From: Actinoalloteichus fjordicus
GTDB taxonomy: Bacteria; Actinomycetota; Actinomycetes; Mycobacteriales; Pseudonocardiaceae
NCBI RefSeq assembly: GCF_001941625.1
Contig: NZ_CP016076.1
Location: 4,676,249-4,740,248 of the forward strand
Direction of reading: 5' to 3'
DNA length: 64,000 nt
The notes under the pieces were generated by a model, which worked only from the letters and a program-made list of their open reading frames with translations, made no database searches and was not told the origin of the DNA. A program made the translations under genes and the position numbers. Positions 1 through 7,422 of the stretch are shown one piece after another (the stretch's first letter is position 1; every line of letters starts with the position of its first letter).

Positions 1-235
1 GGTCGCCGCAGACACCTCCCTGCTCGATCGCGTCGTCCGGGACGAGGAGTACGCGAATCTCGCCCGCGCATTCCACGGCCTGCTGCCAGGTTGGCAGGAC
101 GTCCTGCACCGCGTCCACGTCGAAGGACACCGGCCCAAGGAGGTGGCGACCGATCTCGGCCTGACACCCACCTCCGTCTCGGCGCGCGCTTGGCGAGCGC
201 GCCGGGCGCTGCGCGAGGGCTATCTCTCGGGTTGA
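1..235 (+). CDS. ECF sigma factor, C-terminal end (partial)
   Basis: The reading frame is already open at the window edge (first full codon at base 2) and ends with TGA at 233-235, giving about 77 residues. The sequence has the helix-turn-helix of sigma-70 region 4: a stretch reading LPGWQDVLHRVHVEGHRPKE followed by VATDLGLTPTSVSARAWRAR and a short basic tail. Region 4 contacts the -35 element, so this is the promoter-recognising end of an ECF-type sigma factor. Region 2 lies outside the window, so the ECF group and any anti-sigma partner cannot be judged. The protein ends soon after the recognition helix. Confidence 0.8.
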   Translation, partial: VAADTSLLDRVVRDEEYANLARAFHGLLPGWQDVLHRVHVEGHRPKEVATDLGLTPTSVSARAWRARRALREGYLSG

Positions 236-599
236 CGGCGGTAGACGGCACGCGGCTGAGGCCGGGGTCCGGGGTCACGTGCGTGGCGGGCGGCGCAACG
301 GGCTCGGCGCTGCGAGACAGCGACTCGGCGGGGTCAGGCACCGCCGACTCGTGATTCGAATCCGGCGAAAACTCGAAGCTGCGGTAGCTGCCCGCGCACG
401 CGGCTCGGCCGGGAAGCAGTCGAATCAGGCGGAGATTCGACCCGGACACCGGACCCGAGACGGCGTTCTCCGCCGACCGGACGCACAACGACAGTACGGC
501 CGAGCAGTAGGGGCACTTCGATCACGCCCTGCGACGAGGTGGACAGCCGTCGACCCACCAGGCAGGGCCGCTGCCGTCGACAACCGGTTTCACGCCACC
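236..599. other. Intergenic, no gene seen
   Basis: This is a 364-bp gap between the end of the sigma factor gene and the end of the convergent ArsR gene. Several open frames cross it but they lack a ribosome binding site and a coding-type third-position bias. No convincing hairpin terminator was found. Confidence 0.6.
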
Positions 600-956
600 T
601 CAATCGTGATCCGGCAGGCCGTGAAGATGGTGGTCCGCCGCGTTGGCCGCCTCGGCCAACAACCGTCCAACATGGCCGCCTCGGGCCTGGTAGAGGACAC
701 GGCGGCCTTCTCGCCGATGGGTGACCAGGCCCGCGAGCCGGAGCTTCGCCAGGTGTTGGGACACCGCAGGACGCGCGGCGTCGACCAGGCCCGCGAGGCT
801 CGCGACGTCGAACTCACCGCCGCAGAGCAGCCAGAGCAGCCGCATCCGGGTCGGATCGGACAACATGCTGAAGGCGGTGACCGCGACGTCGACGTGGTCG
901 GGCGAGGGAAGCCGGTCCCACTGCCCCGTAGAGTTCTCATGTGCGTACACAAGCAC
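600..956 (-). CDS. ArsR/SmtB-family metal-responsive repressor (NmtR-like)
   Basis: A 118-residue winged-helix protein of normal ArsR length. The core reads SDPTRMRLLWLL, then VDAARPAVSQHLAKLRLAGL, which is the DNA-recognition helix region, then the beta-wing REGRRVLYQ. The C-terminal helix carries a His/Asp cluster, ADHHLHGLPDHD. In nickel/cobalt sensors of the NmtR type, metal ligands sit in this helix and the C-terminal tail, so a Ni/Co (or Zn) sensor is inferred. It starts 44 bp from, and divergent to, an MFS exporter with a His-rich tail, the usual target of such repressors. The ATG at 956 is close to any transcription start, so the message may be nearly leaderless. The ArsR family is certain; the metal is inference. 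Confidence 0.85.
   Translation of the reverse strand: MLVYAHENSTGQWDRLPSPDHVDVAVTAFSMLSDPTRMRLLWLLCGGEFDVASLAGLVDAARPAVSQHLAKLRLAGLVTHRREGRRVLYQARGGHVGRLLAEAANAADHHLHGLPDHD
940..951. promoter_or_regulatory. Imperfect palindrome at the ArsR/MFS divergent start
   Basis: TGTGCGTACACA overlaps the first codons of the ArsR gene and lies about 50 bp before the MFS start. Its two halves match with one mismatched pair. ArsR proteins bind such 12-2-12-type imperfect palindromes near their own start, so this is a candidate operator, but only one site is seen and the match is short. Confidence 0.3.
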
Positions 957-1000
957 CTATAGTGCCGCACGGGTACTCGAGACGGGGGAAGTGGTGCGGC

Positions 1001-2362
1001 ATGACGTCGTTGTTCGCGCAGCGGGACTACCGACATCTGTTCGGCGCGCAGCTCGTGGCGCTCTTCGGCACCGGCCTGACGACGGTGGCGCTGGGACTGC
1101 TGGCCTACGAACTCGCCGGGGCCGATGCGGCCGCCGTCCTGGGCACGGCTCTGGCGATCAAGATGATCGCCTACGTGGTGGTCGCCCCCGTCGCGGGCGC
1201 CTATGCCGGGCGGCTGCCTCGGCGGGGAATGCTCGTGACGCTGGACGTCGTCCGGGCCTCGGTGGTCCTGGTCCTGCCGTTCGTGGATCAGGTGTGGCAG
1301 ATCTATGTGCTGATCGTGGTGTTGCAGTCCGCTTCGGCCGCGTTCACCCCGACGTTCCAGGCGGTGCTGCCCGACATCCTGCCCGACAAACGCGACTACA
1401 CCCGTGCCCTGTCCGCCTCACAGCTCGCCTCCACGATGGAGAGCCTGCTCAGCCCGCTGCTGGCCGCCGCGCTGCTCGGCCTGCTGAGCTTCCACTGGCT
1501 GTTCACCGGCACCTCGATCGGCTTCCTGCTCTCGGCGCTCCTGGTCGTGACCGCCCGCATCCCCCGCGCCGCACGTAGCGACCGGGGCGGGGTGTGGCGT
1601 CGGACCTTCGCAGGCATGCGCATCTACGCGGCCACGCCGAGACTGCGCGGCCTGCTGGGCCTCAACCTGACGGTCGCCGCCGTCGGCGCGATCGTCATGG
1701 TGCACACCGTCAACTACGTCCAGGACGCCCTCGCACGCCCGCAGGCCGACGTGGCGTGGCTGCTGGCCGCCAACGGAACCGGCACCATCCTGGTCGCGCT
1801 GCTGCTGCCTCGGGTGCTGGCGCGACTCGGGGAACGCACGGTGATGCTCGCAGGCGGCGGAGTCCTGCTGTCCGGGGTCGCGTGCGCGATCGCGCTGCCC
1901 TCCGACGGAGGCGGCGCCGGACACTGGGCGGCGACGCTGGGCGTGTGGGCGATCATCGGCGTCGGCACCGCGCTGGTCCTCACCCCGGTCGGCCGCGTGC
2001 TGCGGCGGTCCAGCCGTCCTGAGGGCCGACCGGCGGTTTTCGCCGCGCAGTTCTCCCTCTCGCACGCCTGCTGGCTGATCTCCTACCCGGTGGCGGGCTG
2101 GCTGGTGGCCGATGCGGGCTTCACCGCGACCTGGGCCGTGCTGGCCGGACCCGCGCTCGCGGGCTTCGGCATCGCGCTGCGGTGCTGGCCACGGCACGAT
2201 CCCGAGCTGCTCGAACACGTCCACACCAGCGCAACCGCCGATCCCGACCACCTCACCGACGCCGTCGAGACGTCGACCGGCACCCACCGCCACGCCCATG
2301 CCTTCGTCATCGACGAGGACCATCCCCGCTGGCCGACGCCCGTGCGGCAGGGGAGTCCCTGA
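1001..2362 (+). CDS. MFS exporter with histidine-rich tail, probable metal efflux
   Basis: A 453-residue major facilitator protein with about 12 hydrophobic segments. The ATG at 1001 is chosen because GGGGGAAG lies just upstream and the N-terminus MTSLFAQRDYRHLFGAQ is typical of the MFS_1 group; an upstream in-frame start at 941 would add a non-hydrophobic leader overlapping the regulator. The last 60 or so residues form a cytoplasmic tail rich in His and Asp (for example LLEHVHTSATADPDHLTDAV, then THRHAHAFVIDEDHPRW). Such tails occur on NreB-type nickel/cobalt exporters. With the divergent NmtR-like repressor this gives a coherent metal-resistance pair. MFS is certain; nickel or cobalt as substrate is inference. 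Confidence 0.85.
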   Translation: MTSLFAQRDYRHLFGAQLVALFGTGLTTVALGLLAYELAGADAAAVLGTALAIKMIAYVVVAPVAGAYAGRLPRRGMLVTLDVVRASVVLVLPFVDQVWQIYVLIVVLQSASAAFTPTFQAVLPDILPDKRDYTRALSASQLASTMESLLSPLLAAALLGLLSFHWLFTGTSIGFLLSALLVVTARIPRAARSDRGGVWRRTFAGMRIYAATPRLRGLLGLNLTVAAVGAIVMVHTVNYVQDALARPQADVAWLLAANGTGTILVALLLPRVLARLGERTVMLAGGGVLLSGVACAIALPSDGGGAGHWAATLGVWAIIGVGTALVLTPVGRVLRRSSRPEGRPAVFAAQFSLSHACWLISYPVAGWLVADAGFTATWAVLAGPALAGFGIALRCWPRHDPELLEHVHTSATADPDHLTDAVETSTGTHRHAHAFVIDEDHPRWPTPVRQGSP

Positions 2363-2392
2363 TCCTGCGGCCCACGCGCGGCATGCGGTCGT

Positions 2393-5300
2393 TCACTCCC
2401 CCAGAACATCGACTCCGCGCGCGAGCAGTTGGGCCAGGTGGACGCCGCGCACCCCGGCGAGCTGCTCGGCCTGGGTCCGGCAGGAGAACCCGTCCGCCAG
2501 GAACACCGTGTCCTCGGCGCGCTCGCGCAGCGCGGGCAGCAGGGCGTTCTCGGCGACCGCCACCGACACGTCGTAATGCCCGCGTTCCATGCCGAAGTTC
2601 CCGGCCAGCCCGCAGCAGCCCGCGAGCCTCGTGGTCTGGGCGCCCGCCTTCGCCAGCAGGGCCAGATCCGTCTCATAGCCGTAGACCGCGTGTTGGTGGC
2701 AGTGCGGCTGCGCGAGGACGGTGACGCCGGTCAGGTCCGGCGGCTGCCACGGCTGCCCGCCCGCCGGTCGGTGGGTGAGCAGCTCGGCAAGGCTGATCGC
2801 GGCCTCGGCGACCTGCCGGGCGCGCGGGTCGGTGGGGAGCAGCTCGACGAGGTCCGATCGCAGCACGGCCAGGCAGGACGGCTCCAGCCCGACGATCGGG
2901 ACGCCCTGGGCCGCGTAGGGACCGAACACCGACAGCAGCTCCCGGAGTCGGCGCCGGGCGCCGGTGAGCTGGCCGGTGCTGATCCAGGTGAGCCCGCAGC
3001 AGGCCTGCCGCGCGGGCACGATCACCCGATAGCCCGCGCTGCCGAGGACCTCGACGGCCGCCTTCGCCGCCTCGGGGCTGAATCCGTCGGTGAAGGAGTC
3101 GGCCCACAACACCACCGGCGGCCGGGCGTCGTGCTCGGTCGAGTCGACCGATCCCCGGCGGCCGCCCTGCCGACGCTGCTCGCCGCGCGACTCGACCGAC
3201 TCGCGTGCCGAAGCGGACCGGACGGGGCTCGATTCGACCGGGCCCGATTCGACAGAACTCGGTTCGCCAGAACGGGATTCGCCAGGGCCGCCTTCCCTGG
3301 TGCGCGATTCGGCAAGGCCTGCCCCGGCAGGACCAGACCCGACAGCCGAGCCGGGCGCACCGCCCGAATTCGCCGCCCCGGCCGCCGTCGAGCCCGCCGC
3401 CGCACCGAACCGCAGGGCATCCCCGGCCTTCCGCCGCCACCACCGAGTGAACGGCATGGCGGCGAATCGGGGAACCCGCCGACGGCCGTCGACACCGGCC
3501 AGCGCCAGCAGCGGGCGCCGCAGCGGCCTCGCCTGGAACACCGCATTCGCCAGCGCGGGGCCGATCCGACCCAGCCTGCGCAGCAACGACATCCAGAGTG
3601 GCAGCCTGCCGAGGCTGTAGTGACTGATCGGCCGCAGCCGCCCGGCATACCTGCGGTGCAGCACCTCGGCCTTGTACTGGGCCATGTCCACCCCGGCCGG
3701 GCAGTCGCTCGCGCAGGCCTTGCACGACAGACAGAGGTCCAGCGACTCGTGGACCTCCGGCGCGGCCCAGCCGCCGGTGACGAGCGAGCCGTTCGCCAGG
3801 TCCTGCAAGACCCTGGCCCGGCCGCGCGTGGAGTCCTTCTCGTCCCGGGTGGCCAGGAACGACGGGCACATGAACCCGCCCGCCGCGCCGTTGTCCGCCC
3901 GACACTTGCCCACCCCGACGCAGCGGTGCACGGCGCGGGTCAGGTCGCCGTCGTCGTGGGTGAAGGCGAAGCCGTCGGCGGCGAGCAGCGGCATCGCCCG
4001 GGGCCGACGCAGGTCGGCGTCGAGCGCACGGGGTCGGACGAGCACGCCCGGATTGAGGACGTCCTCGGGGTCGAGCAACCCCTTGAACGCGGCGAAGGCG
4101 TCGATGGCGCGCTCGGAGTACATCAGCGGCAGCAGCTCGCCTCGGGCCCGGCCGTCCCCGTGCTCGCCGGAGAACGACCCGCCATGCGCTGCGACGAGCC
4201 GGGCCGCGTCGGTGACGAAGGCACGCAGCACCGCACCGTCCCGTTCCAACGGCAGGCCGATCCGTACGTGCACGCAGCCGTCGCCGAAATGCCCGTAGGG
4301 CAGGCCCTCGACGCCGTAGGAGTCCATCAAGGACTCGAACTCGCGCAGGTAGGCGCCGAGCCGCGCCGGCGGCACTGCCGAGTCCTCCCAGCCGGGCCAG
4401 GCCTGCTTACCGTTCGGGGTCCGGCCCGCCAGCCCCGCGCCGTCCTCCCTGATCCGCCACATCGCCGTCGCCTGTGCCCCGGAGGGCAGCACGACGGCGT
4501 CCACCGCGTCGGCATCGGCGAGCAGCGCGCGGGCCGAGGCCTCGGCGGCGGCGTGGTCCGCGCCGCCGACCTCGACCATCAGCCAGCCGCCGCCGCGCGG
4601 GAGTTCGGGCACGTAGGCCTCGCCCCGGTGTCGACGCACGACGTCGACCAGTCGCGCGTCCAGCCCCTCCACGGCCAGCGGCCGATGGGCGAGCAGACGC
4701 GGCACGGCGTCGGCCGCGTCGGGCATGGTCGGATAGCCGAGGACGAGCAGGATGCGGGCCGGGGCGATCGGAACCAGGTCGACGGTGGCGGCCAGGGTGA
4801 GGGTGACGGTGCCCTCGGTGCCGACGAGCGCCTTGGCCAGGCTGTGTCCGCGTTCGGGGAGCAGATGTTCCAGCGAATAACCCGAGACCTGGCGGGGGAA
4901 GCGACCCAGTTCGGTCCGCAGCACGTCCAGTCGGGCGCCGACCAGCCCGCGCAGGCCGGGGACCACGTCGAGGTCGTCGGCGGCGGTGAAGTGTCGCCCC
5001 GCTCCGTCGACGACGTCCAGCGAGCGCACGTTGTCGGCCGTGCGCCCATAGGCCACCGCGTGCGGGCCGCAGGCGTTGTTGCCGATCATGCCCGCCAGGG
5101 TGGCGCGGGTGTGGGTGGAGGGGTCGGGGCCGAACCGCAGGCCGTGCGGGGCGGCGGCCCGTTGGAGATCGGCCAGGACGAGACCGGGCTGCACGGTCGC
5201 GGTCCTGGCGTCCGGGTCGAGCGAGAGGACCCGCCCGAGGTGGCGGGAGAAGTCGAGCACGATGCCGGGACCGATCGCGTTGCCCGCGATCGAGGTGCCG

Positions 5301-5533
5301 CCGCCGCGCGGGGTCAGCGGCACGCCCTCGGCCCTGGCGATCTCCAGTGTGGCGAGCACGTCGTCGACCTCGGCCGGGAACACGACGACCTCGGGGACGA
5401 CCCGGTAGTTGGAGGCGTCGGTGGAGTACTCGGCGCGACGACGGCTGCCGTCGTCGACCTCGCACGTCACCGCGCGACGCAGTCGGGCCGCGAGGTCGGT
5501 CGCCCGGGTCCGATCCTGTCGGGCCTCGCTCAC
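2393..5533 (-). CDS. FAD/Fe-S D-2-hydroxyacid dehydrogenase (YdiJ/GlcD-like, three domains)
   Basis: A 1046-residue fusion. Residues about 40-250 form the FAD_binding_4 (PCMH) domain, with TPRGGGTSIAGNAIGPG and a glycine/asparagine motif ATLAGMIGNNACGP. An FAD-oxidase C domain follows to about 510. A 4Fe-4S ferredoxin region follows (VGKCRADNGAAGGFMCPSF and LDLCLSCKACASDCPAGVDM), then two CCG cysteine motifs (QACCGLTW and RLAGCCGLAGNFGMERGHYD) near the C-terminus. The architecture matches E. coli YdiJ, a D-2-hydroxyglutarate/D-lactate-type dehydrogenase passing electrons to the respiratory chain. Between the Fe-S and CCG domains lies a roughly 90-residue low-complexity insert made of five-residue repeats (DNA 3220-3354). 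It starts with GTG at 5533. Substrate not determined. Confidence 0.85.
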   Translation of the reverse strand: MSEARQDRTRATDLAARLRRAVTCEVDDGSRRRAEYSTDASNYRVVPEVVVFPAEVDDVLATLEIARAEGVPLTPRGGGTSIAGNAIGPGIVLDFSRHLGRVLSLDPDARTATVQPGLVLADLQRAAAPHGLRFGPDPSTHTRATLAGMIGNNACGPHAVAYGRTADNVRSLDVVDGAGRHFTAADDLDVVPGLRGLVGARLDVLRTELGRFPRQVSGYSLEHLLPERGHSLAKALVGTEGTVTLTLAATVDLVPIAPARILLVLGYPTMPDAADAVPRLLAHRPLAVEGLDARLVDVVRRHRGEAYVPELPRGGGWLMVEVGGADHAAAEASARALLADADAVDAVVLPSGAQATAMWRIREDGAGLAGRTPNGKQAWPGWEDSAVPPARLGAYLREFESLMDSYGVEGLPYGHFGDGCVHVRIGLPLERDGAVLRAFVTDAARLVAAHGGSFSGEHGDGRARGELLPLMYSERAIDAFAAFKGLLDPEDVLNPGVLVRPRALDADLRRPRAMPLLAADGFAFTHDDGDLTRAVHRCVGVGKCRADNGAAGGFMCPSFLATRDEKDSTRGRARVLQDLANGSLVTGGWAAPEVHESLDLCLSCKACASDCPAGVDMAQYKAEVLHRRYAGRLRPISHYSLGRLPLWMSLLRRLGRIGPALANAVFQARPLRRPLLALAGVDGRRRVPRFAAMPFTRWWRRKAGDALRFGAAAGSTAAGAANSGGAPGSAVGSGPAGAGLAESRTREGGPGESRSGEPSSVESGPVESSPVRSASARESVESRGEQRRQGGRRGSVDSTEHDARPPVVLWADSFTDGFSPEAAKAAVEVLGSAGYRVIVPARQACCGLTWISTGQLTGARRRLRELLSVFGPYAAQGVPIVGLEPSCLAVLRSDLVELLPTDPRARQVAEAAISLAELLTHRPAGGQPWQPPDLTGVTVLAQPHCHQHAVYGYETDLALLAKAGAQTTRLAGCCGLAGNFGMERGHYDVSVAVAENALLPALRERAEDTVFLADGFSCRTQAEQLAGVRGVHLAQLLARGVDVLGE
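3220..3354. repeat. 15-bp degenerate tandem repeat inside the FAD/Fe-S enzyme
   Basis: Nine consecutive 15-bp units can be laid end to end from 3220 (for example CGACCGGGCCCGATT, CGACAGAACTCGGTT, CGCCAGAACGGGATT). Most units end GATT and the next begins CG. Read on the coding strand they give five-residue repeats (SSVES, GPVES and similar). The period is a multiple of three, so the frame is kept. Confidence 0.75.
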
Positions 5534-6021
5534 CGGCCCGCCCTGCCGGCCGGCGCAACGCGACGGGGGCGAGCAACTCGCGCGGCCCCGGGCAGCTCGT
5601 CATGGCTGAACATGTTCTCCAGACAGTAGTCCAGGTCCACGGGCGCTGCCGAGATGCGCGAGGACGGAACCGGCGCCGGGGCTGCCGCCGTCGGCGCGAA
5701 GGCATCCACCGTTCGAGGGCCGCCACAGCCGTCTGCTCCTCCTCTCCTGGATCAAGCTCGACGACCGATCACGCCTCGAAGGCCGCACCCCTGCGGGCAG
5801 CGCTGGGAGGCTTGGGACAGCTCTGCTCATCGTCTTTCCAGGATTACCGGCAGCTTTCGCGCGAGCACCACGCGGTTCGGCGACGTCGATCCGAGCCGCT
5901 CGCCGCGTGAATGACCATGCCCGCGAGTTCCGCAGCGGGGGTCGAGACAGCCCGTGCCGAACGGGGGAAATCCCCGGCCGTCGGCTGCCGTTCGGGCGGT
6001 ACGAACGGCCGGGGCGAGGCG

Positions 6022-6050
6022 TTGAAGTCCTGTCCTGACCCTACTACGCT
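6022..6050 (+). promoter_or_regulatory. Probable promoter of the graspetide operon
   Basis: TTGAAG (6022-6027) and TACGCT (6045-6050) are separated by 17 bp and lie about 70 bp before the precursor ATG. Both match the actinobacterial housekeeping pattern (TTGAC-type and TAnnnT). Confidence 0.45.
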
Positions 6051-6068
6051 CAACACTGAGCGTGTCTG

Positions 6069-6091
6069 ATCGAACACGAAGGGCGTTCGAT
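6069..6091. promoter_or_regulatory. Inverted repeat in the graspetide leader
   Basis: ATCGAAC (6069-6075) and GTTCGAT (6085-6091) form a perfect 7-bp inverted repeat with a 9-bp spacer. It sits just after the predicted transcription start, where a repressor would block the operon. No regulator gene is adjacent. Confidence 0.4.
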
Positions 6092-6118
6092 GCCGAACGA
6101 TGGTGAAGGTGATGGACA

Positions 6119-6463
6119 ATGAAAACGATGCGTTTCTATGACGACCCACTCGCCCCGGTGAGCGCGCAGTTTCCGCTGACCAGGCCAGGATTAGCGGCGG
6201 TGGACAACCCGGAGGCAGCATCCGGACCGGCCACGCGGCCGTTCGGACTGAGGCACATCCGTGCCATGCCGGAACAGGTGGTTCCGGCATACGCATACAG
6301 CCACGAACAGCAAGTGTCGGTGGCCGACGACGGCAGCGAAATCCCGATGGTCACACTGTCACCGAACATGGAGTGGTCGTCCATCAGCGACAACGACGGC
6401 GACGAGGGTCCATCCGAGGACTGGGGAAACGACTTCGCTCCGGACTACCCGGTGCAGGTATGA
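6119..6463 (+). CDS. Graspetide precursor peptide (ATP-grasp target RiPP)
   Basis: A 114-residue peptide with a long leader and a Ser/Thr- then Asp/Glu-rich C-terminus. From about residue 75 it reads IPMVTLSPNMEWSSIS, then an acidic stretch DNDGDEGPSEDWGNDF. In graspetides an ATP-grasp ligase joins Ser/Thr/Lys side chains to Asp/Glu side chains as ester or amide rings. Candidate acceptors here are T79, S81, S87, S88 and S90; candidate donors are D91-E96 and E100-D109. D93-G94 is an Asp-Gly pair, the preferred site for methyltransferase-driven aspartimide formation. The start at 6119 has GAAGG 9 bp upstream; a second ATG lies three codons in. The stop overlaps the next start (ATGA). The family is inferred from context and composition. 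Confidence 0.85.
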   Translation: MKTMRFYDDPLAPVSAQFPLTRPGLAAVDNPEAASGPATRPFGLRHIRAMPEQVVPAYAYSHEQQVSVADDGSEIPMVTLSPNMEWSSISDNDGDEGPSEDWGNDFAPDYPVQV

Positions 6464-7422
6464 CGGTCCTCATCTTCGCTCAAGACTTCGACCGAAGCGC
6501 GGATCAGGTTGTGCTCAAACTCAATGAGCGCGAGGTTCCGGTATTGCGGATTGACACCAGTTGGTTCCCGCAACAGCTCACCATGGACGCCGAGTTTGAC
6601 GGCGGCCGATGGGTGGGGGAACTTCGGACTCCACACCGGTCGATAGCACTGGAATCGCTGCGGTCGGCGTGGTATCGGAGCCCTACGGCGTTCGAGTTCC
6701 CGGCGGGCTTGAGCCGGGCCGAGCGCGAACATGCCAACCGGGAAGCGAAACTGGGATTGGGGGGTGTGCTCTCCTCCCTGCCGTTGTGCTGGGTCAACCA
6801 CCCAAACCGGGCGGCTGATGCGGTGTACAAGCCGTTGCAACTTGCGGTAGCCGCCCGATGTGGACTCACCGTATCGCGCACGTTGATCTCCAACGATCCC
6901 CACGCCGTTCGTAGATTCGCCAGGGACAGCAGGACCGGAGTCGTCAACAAGGCATTGGGCACTAGCCGAGTTTTGGAAGAGGGTGTTCGGAAGATCGGAT
7001 TCACTCGTCGGCTGACCGACGAGGATTTCTCCGACCTTCGCGGAATCGATGTGACCCTTCACCAGATGCAGGATTGGGTGGAGAAAGACCATGAAGCACG
7101 TGTAGTGGTCATCGGTGACACGATGAACGCCGTCGGTATCTACGCGGGCAGCGAGGCCAGTCATACCGATTGGCGGTCCGACCACGATGCGCTGACCTAC
7201 AAGGTTCTCGACCTGCCGCCAGGAGTGAGAAGAGGACTCCAGGCGTTCATGGCCGAGTTTCGCATCACGTATTCCGCGTTCGATTTCGTCATCACGCCGT
7301 CCGGGCAATGGGTTCTGCTGGAGTCCAACCCCGGCGGGCAGTACGGGTGGTTGGAGGCCCGGACTGGTGTTCCGCTCACGGACACGCTGGTGGACCTTCT
7401 CATGCACGGTGTGCCGACGTGA
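6460..7422 (+). CDS. ATP-grasp peptide maturase (graspetide synthetase, TgmB type)
   Basis: A 320-residue protein starting MTVLIFAQDFDRSADQVV at an ATG that overlaps the precursor stop. It has the short pre-ATP-grasp domain (to about residue 110) followed by an ATP-grasp fold. Visible features include GVVNKALGTSR (nucleotide/lysine strand), a VIGDTMNAVGIYAG strand, and the metal/ATP-binding end FVITPSGQWVLLESNPGGQYGW, which carries the conserved Glu-x-Asn-Pro-x-Gly. The protein is expected to activate Asp/Glu side chains of the precursor as acyl-phosphates and form macrolactone or macrolactam rings. Length and order match the actinobacterial precursor - ATP-grasp - methyltransferase group. 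Base composition is visibly less GC-rich than in neighbouring genes. Confidence 0.9.
   Translation: MTVLIFAQDFDRSADQVVLKLNEREVPVLRIDTSWFPQQLTMDAEFDGGRWVGELRTPHRSIALESLRSAWYRSPTAFEFPAGLSRAEREHANREAKLGLGGVLSSLPLCWVNHPNRAADAVYKPLQLAVAARCGLTVSRTLISNDPHAVRRFARDSRTGVVNKALGTSRVLEEGVRKIGFTRRLTDEDFSDLRGIDVTLHQMQDWVEKDHEARVVVIGDTMNAVGIYAGSEASHTDWRSDHDALTYKVLDLPPGVRRGLQAFMAEFRITYSAFDFVITPSGQWVLLESNPGGQYGWLEARTGVPLTDTLVDLLMHGVPT

Larger units (their letters stand above)
5534..6118. other. Intergenic upstream of the graspetide operon
   Basis: This is a 585-bp divergent gap between the FAD enzyme start and the graspetide precursor. Open frames exist on both strands but none has both a ribosome binding site and a recognisable product. 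The last 100 bp become AT-richer and hold the promoter and palindrome listed separately. Confidence 0.6.

Noticed and set aside
5604-5617. GAACATGTTC as a LexA (SOS) box
   Set aside because: Spacing between the GAAC and GTTC halves is 2 bp, not the 4 bp needed.
2429-5629. A 1066-codon open frame on the + strand across the FAD/Fe-S gene
   Set aside because: It is antisense to a gene with clear cofactor motifs; long antisense frames are expected at this GC content.
5600-5830. A 76-codon minus-strand frame upstream of the FAD gene
   Set aside because: No ribosome binding site, no recognisable product, and weak codon bias.
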